Shown here: piece after piece, positions 53,738 through 59,581 of the stretch
How the letters are laid out: each line of letters opens with the position of its first letter
How positions within the stretch are numbered: position 1 is the stretch's first letter
Assembly: GCA_018003515.1 (NCBI GenBank)
Contig: JAGNDO010000029.1
Span: 1-59,581, forward strand
Source: Caldilineaceae bacterium
GTDB lineage: Bacteria; Chloroflexota; Anaerolineae; Caldilineales; Caldilineaceae
Length of the DNA: 59,581 nt
Reading direction: 5' to 3'
Program-made: the position numbers and the translations under genes
Notes under the pieces: model-generated
Database searches by the model: none
Told to the model about the DNA's origin: nothing
What the model saw: only the letters and a program-made list of their open reading frames with translations

Positions 53738-54109
53738 ATGGCTGGACGCAAAAGAACCTTCGCCTGCGGACATCAAGGGCGCGGCCAGTATTGTCATCGC
53801 TGCGCCCAAGAGCAGGAGGTTGCCGCCCGCAAGACCGCATGGAAAATTCGCTTTGAAGATGACGTGATCGACCTGCGCCATCTACCTAACCGGTCTCTGG
53901 TCGACAAAGCCCGAATCATCCTGGCTCAAATAAAAGAGGGCAAACCGTACACAGATTTTCGGGGGAAGCGGCTCAACCATGACCGCACCCTCATCTCTGT
54001 CCCTCTCGGTCGGGATTACCGTCTGCTCTTCCATGATGAGGGCGGCTCCCTTCACCCCCTGCAATGCCTGAGCCACGAGGCCTACAATACCAAGAAGCCC
54101 GGCGCATAG
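53738..54109 (+). CDS. Zinc-ribbon plus ParE/RelE-like protein
   Basis: 123 residues from ATG 53738 (GGGA 7 bases upstream; a GTG four codons earlier is possible). The N terminus, R-T-F-A-C-G-H-Q-G-R-G-Q-Y-C-H-R-C, holds a C-x-H / C-x-x-C metal site typical of DUF7682-type ribbons. Residues 40-115 look like a RelE/ParE-fold: L-P-N-R-S-L-V-D-K-A-R-I-I-L, F-R-G-K-R-L, then I-S-V-P-L-G-R-D-Y-R-L-L. RelE/ParE proteins inhibit translation or gyrase. No antitoxin gene is seen beside it, so a toxin role is uncertain; a solitary regulatory form is possible. Confidence 0.7.
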   Translation: MAGRKRTFACGHQGRGQYCHRCAQEQEVAARKTAWKIRFEDDVIDLRHLPNRSLVDKARIILAQIKEGKPYTDFRGKRLNHDRTLISVPLGRDYRLLFHDEGGSLHPLQCLSHEAYNTKKPGA

Positions 54110-54170
54110 GCTATCCCCCTATCAAACGGCCAAACCTCATGGTCGATCTTCTAGCCCAGAACACCCGTTC

Positions 54171-54199
54171 TTGCCCATCCTGCCCATCTACGCTATACT
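54171..54199 (+). promoter_or_regulatory. Promoter-hairpin module before the winged-helix gene
   Basis: TTGCCC (54171-54176), 17 bp, TATACT (54194-54199), followed within 11 bases by a hairpin with TTTT. Confidence 0.75.
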
Positions 54200-54209
54200 C
54201 CACCCCAGG

Positions 54210-54238
54210 GGACGTCCACACGTGCGGGGCGTCCTTTT
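54210..54238 (+). promoter_or_regulatory. Leader hairpin with T-run, covarying family member
   Basis: GGACG (54210-54214) pairs with CGTCC (54230-54234), with inner CACGTG, then TTTT. The downstream gene starts 224 bases later; the interval has open frames but no other recognisable gene. A shorter RNA or an attenuated leader are both possible. Confidence 0.65.
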
Positions 54239-54461
54239 CTGTTGACGACGGGCCAGGAAAGTGGACTCTGGAAAATCCTGGGAGAGGTGCAGGACCATTA
54301 GGCCGGGTCCACCCCCGCTCTCCGCCCAGCAAGCCCTTCTCTTTCCGGCCAACAGCCCCTTTCTCTGTCCCGCAAGCCCTCCGGCTCCGCTCCCATCCTC
54401 GTGCGATTCCGCTCAACCACGCTGGACCATCCAGCCAAGTCCACCCAGGAGATCCGACCCC

Positions 54462-55301
54462 ATGCAACGTACCGACTATCTCAACAGCCTAATTCCCCTG
54501 CCCAGCAGCCCCCGCCATCACCTGGGTCTACCGCCGCCCTTGGTGGATCACCTATCCACCGTGCAGCGGGCCGTCGCCCCGCCCCGAATGCCCCGCCCCT
54601 GGGTGGAGTACCGCCTCCTGGCCGGTCTGGCCCTCTCCGGCTGGTCCCTACGCTTCAGCCTGATGAGCCAGGAAGCCGAGGCCCGCAACATCCTGCCCAT
54701 CTCCGGCACCTTGCGCCGGGCTGCCGCCTATCTGACCACGTCGGGCCTGTGGCAGTCGGCCACCGTGCGCGTCGCCGGATCGCCCACCATCCTGGTGCGC
54801 CTGACCGACCTGGGACGCTCCCTGCTAACGGAAGTCGGCCTGGAACCGGTGGAGTCCGAGTGGGAACGCATGGAGCGGCTGCACCGGGGCGACACGTCCA
54901 CCCAACTGGCCCACACCGCCGCGGTCTGCACCTTCGCCCACCACGCCCGCACCTTCGGCTACGATGCCCAGGTCTGCCCTGACGTGGACGGTCCTGCTGA
55001 GCCGGATATTCTGTTGACCAAGGACGAGAAGACCCTCTTCGTGGAGGTGCAGCGCCGGGGCGGGGAGCCGTGGCGACGCATGGCCAAGTGGCACAATCTG
55101 GCCCTGCTGCAAGGTGAGGTACTCCTCTGCGCCGAGACGCCTGCCCAGGCTCACCGCTTCGCCAAGGAAGCCCGTGTCCACGCCGGAGCAAGCCAGGGAC
55201 GCTTCACGGATCTGATCAGCCTCTTCAACGGCACGTCCAGCCTGTTTACACACCAGTGGAGCAGTCGGTATATGGAACCAGAAGTCATCGTGGGGATGTA
55301 A
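54462..55301 (+). CDS. Winged-helix protein with PD-(D/E)XK-like domain (replication-relaxation-like)
   Basis: 279 residues from ATG 54462 (AGGAG 10 bases upstream). About 50-125 is a winged-helix-like domain (L-R-R-A-A-A-Y-L-T-T-S-G-L-W, then L-V-R-L-T-D-L-G-R-S-L-L). About 150-240 contains E-P-D-I-L-L ... T-L-F-V-E-V-Q-R-R-G, a PD-(D/E)XK-type nuclease core with Asp and E-x-Q residues. Such proteins are often on plasmids or integrative elements as replication-relaxation factors. The equivalent of the third Lys is Gln here, so catalysis is uncertain. It has its own promoter and is followed by a strong terminator. Confidence 0.65.
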   Translation: MQRTDYLNSLIPLPSSPRHHLGLPPPLVDHLSTVQRAVAPPRMPRPWVEYRLLAGLALSGWSLRFSLMSQEAEARNILPISGTLRRAAAYLTTSGLWQSATVRVAGSPTILVRLTDLGRSLLTEVGLEPVESEWERMERLHRGDTSTQLAHTAAVCTFAHHARTFGYDAQVCPDVDGPAEPDILLTKDEKTLFVEVQRRGGEPWRRMAKWHNLALLQGEVLLCAETPAQAHRFAKEARVHAGASQGRFTDLISLFNGTSSLFTHQWSSRYMEPEVIVGM

Positions 55302-55363
55302 ACAGGGAAAAAGCGGTCAGCACCAGAGCCGTCAGCAGGCGTGTAGACGTGTAAACATGCGGT

Positions 55364-55392
55364 TTGCGACTTTTCTGCGACCATGCTATGCT
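55364..55392 (+). promoter_or_regulatory. Promoter directly before a long hairpin
   Basis: TTGCGA (55364-55369), 17 bp, TATGCT (55387-55392). The hairpin starts 7 bases after the -10 box. Confidence 0.65.
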
Positions 55393-55398
55393 TCCCAC

Positions 55399-55468
55399 AG
55401 AGTGTTGTCTGTCACGTTGTGGTTGGAAGCCACTGTCGGGGGAAGCGTGACAGCAACACTCTTTTTTT
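55399..55468 (+). ncRNA. Short hairpin RNA ending in a Rho-independent terminator
   Basis: AGAGTGTTG (55399-55407) pairs with CAACACTCT (55454-55462) and CTGTCACG (55409-55416) with CGTGACAG (55446-55453), separated by one bulged T. An inner GTGG/CCAC helix and T7 follow. From the promoter just upstream the transcript would be about 65-70 bases long and nearly all paired. It could also terminate the preceding gene, but the promoter placement favours an independent RNA. Confidence 0.55.
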
Positions 55469-55495
55469 GTGCCTACAACTCGCCCCGTCACAACC

Positions 55496-55542
55496 CACAA
55501 AAAGAAACGCCCTCGTCGAGATGACGGGGGCGTTTTTTGTGG
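55496..55542. terminator. Bidirectional terminator
   Basis: AACGCCC (55506-55512) pairs with GGGCGTT (55528-55534), with an inner CGTC/GACG helix, T6 on the plus strand and a T-rich tail on the minus strand. It separates the plus-strand unit from the convergent membrane microprotein gene. Confidence 0.85.
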
Positions 55543-55587
55543 CCAGGCGGTGAGCCAGGCCAAGTGCGGACTATGTGCGGATCTGTA

Positions 55588-55857
55588 TCAATGCAGGGAA
55601 GCATTGTCCTGGTCCAGGAAGTGACGCCAGGCCAGGGCAGGATCGTTGACATCGGTCATATCTGGACGAGGAAAACGGGAAGACGCTGTACGACGAGTGG
55701 AAGACGGACGGTCTTTGGCAGCAGGTTGGCTCAAGTGGCGAACCGTGGCCAGGACCGAGGTCCCCACCATGACGAACAGCACCGTCACCCCCATCAGGAT
55801 GACCAGAAAGAGAAAGGCGAAGACGGGCAACAACGTGGATGCGTAAGATGCTGACAT
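55588..55857 (-). CDS. Small single-pass membrane protein
   Basis: 89 residues. A strongly hydrophobic helix (about 8-40: L-L-P-V-F-A-F-L-F-L-V-I-L) is followed by a polar cytosolic tail. AGGAG lies 6 bases before ATG, and the leader resembles that of the other genes of this operon. It ends in the shared terminator. The family is not recognised. It may be a subunit or anchor for the VWA/MoxR complex encoded upstream. Confidence 0.6.
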   Translation of the reverse strand: MSASYASTLLPVFAFLFLVILMGVTVLFVMVGTSVLATVRHLSQPAAKDRPSSTRRTASSRFPRPDMTDVNDPALAWRHFLDQDNASLH

Positions 55858-55925
55858 GGCGGACTCCTGTGGTGTGAAGATAGAGGGTTGAGATAGAGAT
55901 AAAGATGTGAATGGTGTATCTTCTG

Positions 55926-56018
55926 CTACTGTTTGTCGCTATCAGGTGGATGCATTTGCCGGGCGGTGATGGCCAGGCAGACGAAGGCAACGATCATGAT
56001 GACGATCATGGAAAACAT
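55926..56018 (-). CDS. Thirty-residue membrane microprotein
   Basis: A 30-codon frame: M-F-S-M-I-V-I-M-I-V-A-F-V-C-L-A-I-T-A-R then a polar tail. AGGAG lies 6 bases before ATG, and the leader CACAGGAGcc..ATG is shared with the neighbouring VWA and ATPase genes. It has one transmembrane helix. I regard it as a real gene because of the leader and its place between the VWA gene and the 89-residue membrane protein. Confidence 0.55.
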   Translation of the reverse strand: MFSMIVIMIVAFVCLAITARQMHPPDSDKQ

Positions 56019-56122
56019 TGTAGGCTCCTGTGGGTGGGATAGGGCATGAATTGGATGAGATGGAACGATGGATGGATCAGAAGCAGTCAGCTTTGAGCCT
56101 TCAGCAGCGGTTAGGCGACGAA

Positions 56123-56153
56123 TCTTCGACGAGGGAATCTCCATCGAAGAAAG
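56123..56153. repeat. Intergenic palindromic repeat, copy 6
   Basis: TCTTCGA (56123-56129) faces TCGAAGA (56144-56150), with GGATCA following as in the Tad-operon copies. It lies within the gap between the VWA gene and the microprotein. Confidence 0.7.
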
Positions 56154-56199
56154 GATCACCTGCCGCCGCTGAAGGCTTGTGGCTGAGAGCTTTGCGGGA

Positions 56200-57657
56200 C
56201 TACGCTACTTCAGCCCTGGCGACAAGCATGGCCACCACCGCAGGCAACTTGCGGACATCGTCCAGCACGACCAGGCGGTCGGCCAGGGTGCGGACGTGGT
56301 CCGGGTTGCCGTCGGGGATGACGATGGCGGAGGTGCGGGCACGGTCGCCGGCGGTGACGATGGGGGGCAGACTGCCCACACCGTCGGTGATGAGCAGCAC
56401 CCGATGGTGCGGATACGCTCGCCACAGACCGGGCAGAAAGCGGAAGCAGGTACCGCCGCCCGCACCGGTTGGGGCGAAGAGGGGGGAACTGTCCGCTCGC
56501 TGGGACTGAACGGCCCGGCTGGCGAACAACACGCCCACCACGTCGCCGCCACTGCGGGTGACGGCCAACGCCACGGCTTGCGCCGCGATGAGGGCCACCT
56601 CCTTCTTGGCCTGCACCGTGCCGGGGATGGCCGCATTCATGCTGGGGCTGACGTCCAGAAGCAAGAGCAGGCGAGGGGCCGGAACTTCCTTGCCCTGGAC
56701 GGCCAGGCGAAAGGGGATCTCGCCCCGTGCCGCCGCCCGCCGGTCGAAGCGACCGGGGGCGATGACCTCGATGCCGCCCCGTGCCGATTGGAAGCGGGGT
56801 CGGATGGCCGAGGCATAGCGCAGGGCTTCGGGGAGCGGCGGGACGTTGACCGGGAAGGTCTGGGTCTCGACGGAGGCATTGCCGCCGCCGCCACTCCCCC
56901 AACTCGATGCCTGGGCCTGGGCCTCAGCCAGCACCCCTTCTCCGATTCGTCCATTTGCATCGACCCACACCACCCCGTCGCCCAAGGGCATTTCCGGGAC
57001 CGGCGTTTCGGCCAGTTCGGGAAAGGTGCGCAGTAGTTTGCGCAGGGCGTCGGGCAGGCGAGGGGCGGGCAGATGGGCGAAGGCGTGCAACTCGGCCAGA
57101 AACGCATCGGCCCGATGGCCAAAAGGACAGCCGGCAGGCAAGGGCATCAGGGACGAGAAGGGCACGTCCGGGTCGGTGAAGCGGGCTTGCAGGGCCAGAT
57201 TTGCCGCCGCTTCGGTGAAGGTGGCAGCCGCCTCGATGGCCCGACGATACCCATCCTCATGGGCCTTCTTCACCGCCCGGCGCACGGCGTAGAACGGAGT
57301 GTCCAGGGCGGGGAAGAGCAACTGCATGAGGGTTTCATCGTGGATATCGAGTGCGATGTTGGCCAACCAGTGGGGCACATTGTGTTCCTGCTCCACCTGG
57401 ATAATCTCGGCCAGGGGTTGCAGGAAGTGACCCACCTCATGGGCCAGCAGCCCCACGGCGATGGGCGCGGACTCGGCCACAGCTTCGCCGCAGAAGGTGG
57501 TGGGCATACGGATGGCGATGACGCCGTCGGTGGACGCCGTACTCGCCTCGTCACTCACGCTCACCTGGATGCGGGCCAGCCGAGACGTGGTCGGGGCCAC
57601 CACCGAGAAGATCTGATTGGCGGCGGATTGAAGGGTGGGGGTCGTTGGGTTGGACAT
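56200..57657 (-). CDS. VWA-domain protein with HEVGH metallopeptidase-like N-terminus
   Basis: 485 residues. The first 200 contain H-E-V-G-H (73-77) and a long helical part, similar to the DUF2201-type putative metallopeptidase domain. About 328-485 is a von Willebrand A domain with MIDAS motif D-V-S-P-S-M (Asp335, Ser337, Ser339) and T-D-G-V-G. VWA proteins of this class partner with MoxR-type AAA+ ATPases, and the next upstream gene is exactly such an ATPase. AGGAG lies 9 bases before ATG. The target of the pair is unknown. Confidence 0.8.
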   Translation of the reverse strand: MSNPTTPTLQSAANQIFSVVAPTTSRLARIQVSVSDEASTASTDGVIAIRMPTTFCGEAVAESAPIAVGLLAHEVGHFLQPLAEIIQVEQEHNVPHWLANIALDIHDETLMQLLFPALDTPFYAVRRAVKKAHEDGYRRAIEAAATFTEAAANLALQARFTDPDVPFSSLMPLPAGCPFGHRADAFLAELHAFAHLPAPRLPDALRKLLRTFPELAETPVPEMPLGDGVVWVDANGRIGEGVLAEAQAQASSWGSGGGGNASVETQTFPVNVPPLPEALRYASAIRPRFQSARGGIEVIAPGRFDRRAAARGEIPFRLAVQGKEVPAPRLLLLLDVSPSMNAAIPGTVQAKKEVALIAAQAVALAVTRSGGDVVGVLFASRAVQSQRADSSPLFAPTGAGGGTCFRFLPGLWRAYPHHRVLLITDGVGSLPPIVTAGDRARTSAIVIPDGNPDHVRTLADRLVVLDDVRKLPAVVAMLVARAEVA

Positions 57658-57775
57658 GGTGGAATCTCCTGTGGGTTTGAGCTGTCAGCCGACAGCAGTC
57701 AGCTCGTCGAAGAAGCGCCCAATGTAGAAATCGGGCACCCCTCCGGCGACGCTGAAAGCTGTGTGCTGAGTCCTG

Positions 57776-58927
57776 CTACACGCTGAGTCCGATCCCTTTC
57801 ACCACCGTCTTGAAACCTTCGGCGGCGGCGGGGTCGATGACGGACAGGCGCAGCAGGTAGGCCGTGAGGATGGAGGTGTCGCCAGGATGGGCGGCGCTGC
57901 TCAAGCCCTGATATTCCACGGGCAGGGGCAGTTCCCCATTGGCGACGGCAGACCAGGAGGCGGTGATGGCGTCGGCCAGGCGGTTGTCGAAACAACTCGC
58001 CACAGCCGTGTCCAGCTCCACCCGGATGGGCCACACCCGCCGGATCAGGGCCGGGTCGATGGCTGCGCCCCAGGGGTTGGCAGCCAGCACCAGGCGCACC
58101 TTCTCCAAGGGTGTCCACTCCAAGCCCCACAAGGGCGCTTCCACCAAGCGCACTTCGCCCTGGGCGGGGAGGCCCATGCTGCGGGCGATGGCGGCGGGGG
58201 TTGCCTGAAGGGGGCGCATGAGCAGGTCCATGGCCCGGATGTTGAAACGAGTGGCCTCATCCAAGAACAGAAGAAGCTCCTCGCCGTTGCGTCCCCGTTG
58301 GAAAGCTCGGGCGAAGACGCCGGGCAGTTCCATGTGGTCCGTACGCAGACCGACCAGGTCGGCGTCGGCCCAGGAAGCGGAACCGGTGATCTCCTCGAAG
58401 CCCCAGCCCCGGTCCAAAGCCAGCGCCCGTACCGCCGACGTCTTGCCACAGCCGGTCGGACCGATGAGGAAGGGGACTTCCCCGGCGGCCAGGGCGGTGT
58501 AGACTTGGGCGGAGAGGGCATCGATGGCCCGCCCGATGGCCCGGCGCACCTGTTCTCGGAAGGGAATCTCCGAGGAAACGGGCGCAGGATCAGGGTCGGG
58601 CAGGGGGTCAAAGATGGGGTCTGGATCGGAGGGAACAACGGGGAGGGGTTGACCGCTGGCTTCCAACGCCAGGGCCAGGATGTGTTTGCATGGGCGCATA
58701 CGATGTTGGCCGTGCTGGTAGTCGGGACAGTCGCACTGGGCGATGATTGGCCCGCCAACGGGCGAGGCGATCTCCACGGCATAGTGGCCGCTGATCACCG
58801 CCCGGACGCAGGCTGCGTCCAGGTGGGTGACGGTCACGCCGCCGTGGGCGACGATCTCCTTGGCCCGGTCGGCCCGTTTGACTTCCACGGCATAGGTTTG
58901 TGCAAGTTGGTCGTAGAGGGTTGGCAT
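57776..58927 (-). CDS. SWIM zinc finger fused to a MoxR-type AAA+ ATPase
   Basis: 383 residues. A SWIM motif C-D-C-P-D-Y ... C-K-H (Cys65, Cys67, Cys80, His82) occupies the N terminus. A proline-rich linker follows (95-120), then AAA+ with Walker A G-P-T-G-C-G-K-T (156-163) and Walker B E-L-L-L-F-L-D-E-A (about 217-225). MoxR ATPases remodel or activate proteins with VWA partners. The SWIM domain suggests DNA or protein binding. AGGAG precedes ATG by 9 bases. It lies between the Cas4-like gene and the VWA gene on the same strand. Confidence 0.85.
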   Translation of the reverse strand: MPTLYDQLAQTYAVEVKRADRAKEIVAHGGVTVTHLDAACVRAVISGHYAVEIASPVGGPIIAQCDCPDYQHGQHRMRPCKHILALALEASGQPLPVVPSDPDPIFDPLPDPDPAPVSSEIPFREQVRRAIGRAIDALSAQVYTALAAGEVPFLIGPTGCGKTSAVRALALDRGWGFEEITGSASWADADLVGLRTDHMELPGVFARAFQRGRNGEELLLFLDEATRFNIRAMDLLMRPLQATPAAIARSMGLPAQGEVRLVEAPLWGLEWTPLEKVRLVLAANPWGAAIDPALIRRVWPIRVELDTAVASCFDNRLADAITASWSAVANGELPLPVEYQGLSSAAHPGDTSILTAYLLRLSVIDPAAAEGFKTVVKGIGLSV

Positions 58928-59017
58928 GGTGGTGGCTCCTGTGGGATGAGATAGAGGGTTGAGTGTAGAGATAGAGAGATGGGTGGATCAGAGCTTTCAG
59001 CGTCAGAGCAGTCAGCG

Positions 59018-59068
59018 TCTTCGACGAGGGAACCGATATGGTGATCGGCCTATACGTCGAAGAAAGGG
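59018..59068. repeat. Intergenic palindromic repeat, copy 7
   Basis: TCTTCGACG (59018-59026) faces CGTCGAAGA (from 59055). Text before it (GCTTTCAGCGTCAG) and after it (TTGAAGCTGAAAGCT) is again repeat-like. A single arm also lies at 57705-57714. Confidence 0.7.
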
Positions 59069-59105
59069 TCTATTCACGGCACTGATGGCTTGAAGCTGAA
59101 AGCTC

Positions 59106-59581
59106 CTACTCCTTGTCGTGTCCGTTCTTCTCAACAAGTGCCTTGAGCGCCGGACATTCCGCATAGCCGCAGAACTTGCACTCCCAGGACTCTTCAGGCC
59201 GGGCAGCGGGTGGTTCGGTGGCCAGGATCAGGTGCAGGCGTTGGAGCAGGGAACGCTCCAACTCGGCCAGATCCTGCTCGGTGGGGGTCACCGCATCGAA
59301 GCTGCGGATGGCCCGCATGTGGATGTAGATCACCCGAATCGACGCAGGCAGGCCGACCCCGTTCTTCCAGAGCAGCCAGGCATAGAGCCAGAGCTGGCGC
59401 TGGTGGTGGGGGCGAACCCGACTGGGCAGACGTATGGCGGTCTTGTAGTCGGTCAGCACGCCGTTGGCCGGGTTGTAGCCGTCGATGCGCCCGGTGATGA
59501 AGGCGGCCACCTGGTCGTCGTAGAGGAAGGCGGTCAGCCGTCGCTCCACATGACCCTCGCCCATAGATTCCAGGGCGGCAT
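59106..59581 (-). CDS. Cas4/RecB-like PD-(D/E)XK nuclease, 5' end beyond the window
   Basis: Partial. About 158 codons remain and the frame is open to the window edge. A nuclease core G-R-I-D-G-Y ... D-Y-K-T-A is visible, then Q-R-Q-L-W-L-Y-A-W. The C terminus has C-K-F-C-G-Y-A-E-C, resembling the iron-sulfur cysteine set of Cas4-type nucleases. No CRISPR array or cas gene is near, so a DNA-processing role with the VWA/MoxR pair is more likely. It lies 179 bases upstream of the ATPase gene. Confidence 0.75.
   Translation of the reverse strand, partial: AALESMGEGHVERRLTAFLYDDQVAAFITGRIDGYNPANGVLTDYKTAIRLPSRVRPHHQRQLWLYAWLLWKNGVGLPASIRVIYIHMRAIRSFDAVTPTEQDLAELERSLLQRLHLILATEPPAARPEESWECKFCGYAECPALKALVEKNGHDKE

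Noticed and set aside
59106..59581. CRISPR-associated Cas4
   Set aside because: Only the nuclease core and cysteine set resemble Cas4; no CRISPR repeats, cas1 or cas2 are in the window.

Overview
Organism. The window looks like a chromosomal segment of a Chloroflexota bacterium, most like the Anaerolineae/Caldilineae side of the phylum. This is inferred from content, not from a marker gene. Pointers are a Tad-type pilus operon with no secretin, giant secreted proteins with Thr-Pro linkers and a C-terminal aromatic-x-P-x-L-x-R tail, FG-GAP/VCBS propeller metalloproteases, a CHAT-NTPase-TPR protein, and high-GC coding DNA with AGGAG ribosome sites and TTGnnn-17-TAnAnT promoters.

Layout. (1) 1-1300 has no recognisable gene. 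(2) 1306-8852 (+) is a Tad/Flp pilus assembly operon: two small proteins, CpaB, CpaE-like ATPase, CpaF, TadB, TadC and prepilin peptidase. It is led by a promoter-hairpin module and closed by a strong terminator. (3) 8860-23473 (-) holds two paralogous giant secreted proteins (2361 and 2480 aa). Their N-terminal thirds resemble the calcium-binding and pore-forming domains of anthrax protective antigen. Each carries different low-GC cassettes at matching positions, including a GON-like domain in one and a glycine-rich domain in the other. (4) 23790-25459 (-) encodes a NADAR-family protein, a small zinc-ribbon protein and a tyrosine recombinase. (5) 25645-26042 is an array of inverted about 20-bp repeats resembling transposon ends, without a transposase. 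(6) 26061-49190 is a duplicated, rearranged cluster (-). In transcription order it holds a CHAT-NTPase-TPR protein, a propeller metalloprotease, a fused remnant, a second propeller metalloprotease, an SDR-type epimerase, a caspase-like gene with an in-frame TGA at the catalytic cysteine position, a PARG-like protein, a zinc-site protein and a decayed HD-hydrolase. A 0.5-kb direct repeat bounds it. (7) 49211-54109 holds a LysM/FG-GAP protein, a GNAT fusion, an alpha/beta hydrolase and a zinc-ribbon/ParE-like protein. (8) 54171-59581 holds a winged-helix/PD-(D/E)XK protein, a strong promoter-hairpin unit, two membrane microproteins, and a VWA / SWIM-MoxR ATPase / Cas4-like operon cut by the window end.

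How it fits together. Left and centre are surface biology: pilus machinery, giant adhesin- or pore-like proteins and secreted proteases. The middle cluster mixes two caspase-superfamily proteins (CHAT and C14-like) with ADP-ribose-type enzymes (PARG-like, NADAR), a setting usual for biological-conflict systems. The two strongest leads are the caspase-like frame, whose catalytic Cys codon is TGA with a hairpin of bacterial SECIS geometry just downstream, and the protective-antigen-like giant proteins with exchangeable cassettes. A third is a family of promoters followed at once by covarying hairpins plus T-runs. All function assignments rest on motifs read by eye; no database search was run.
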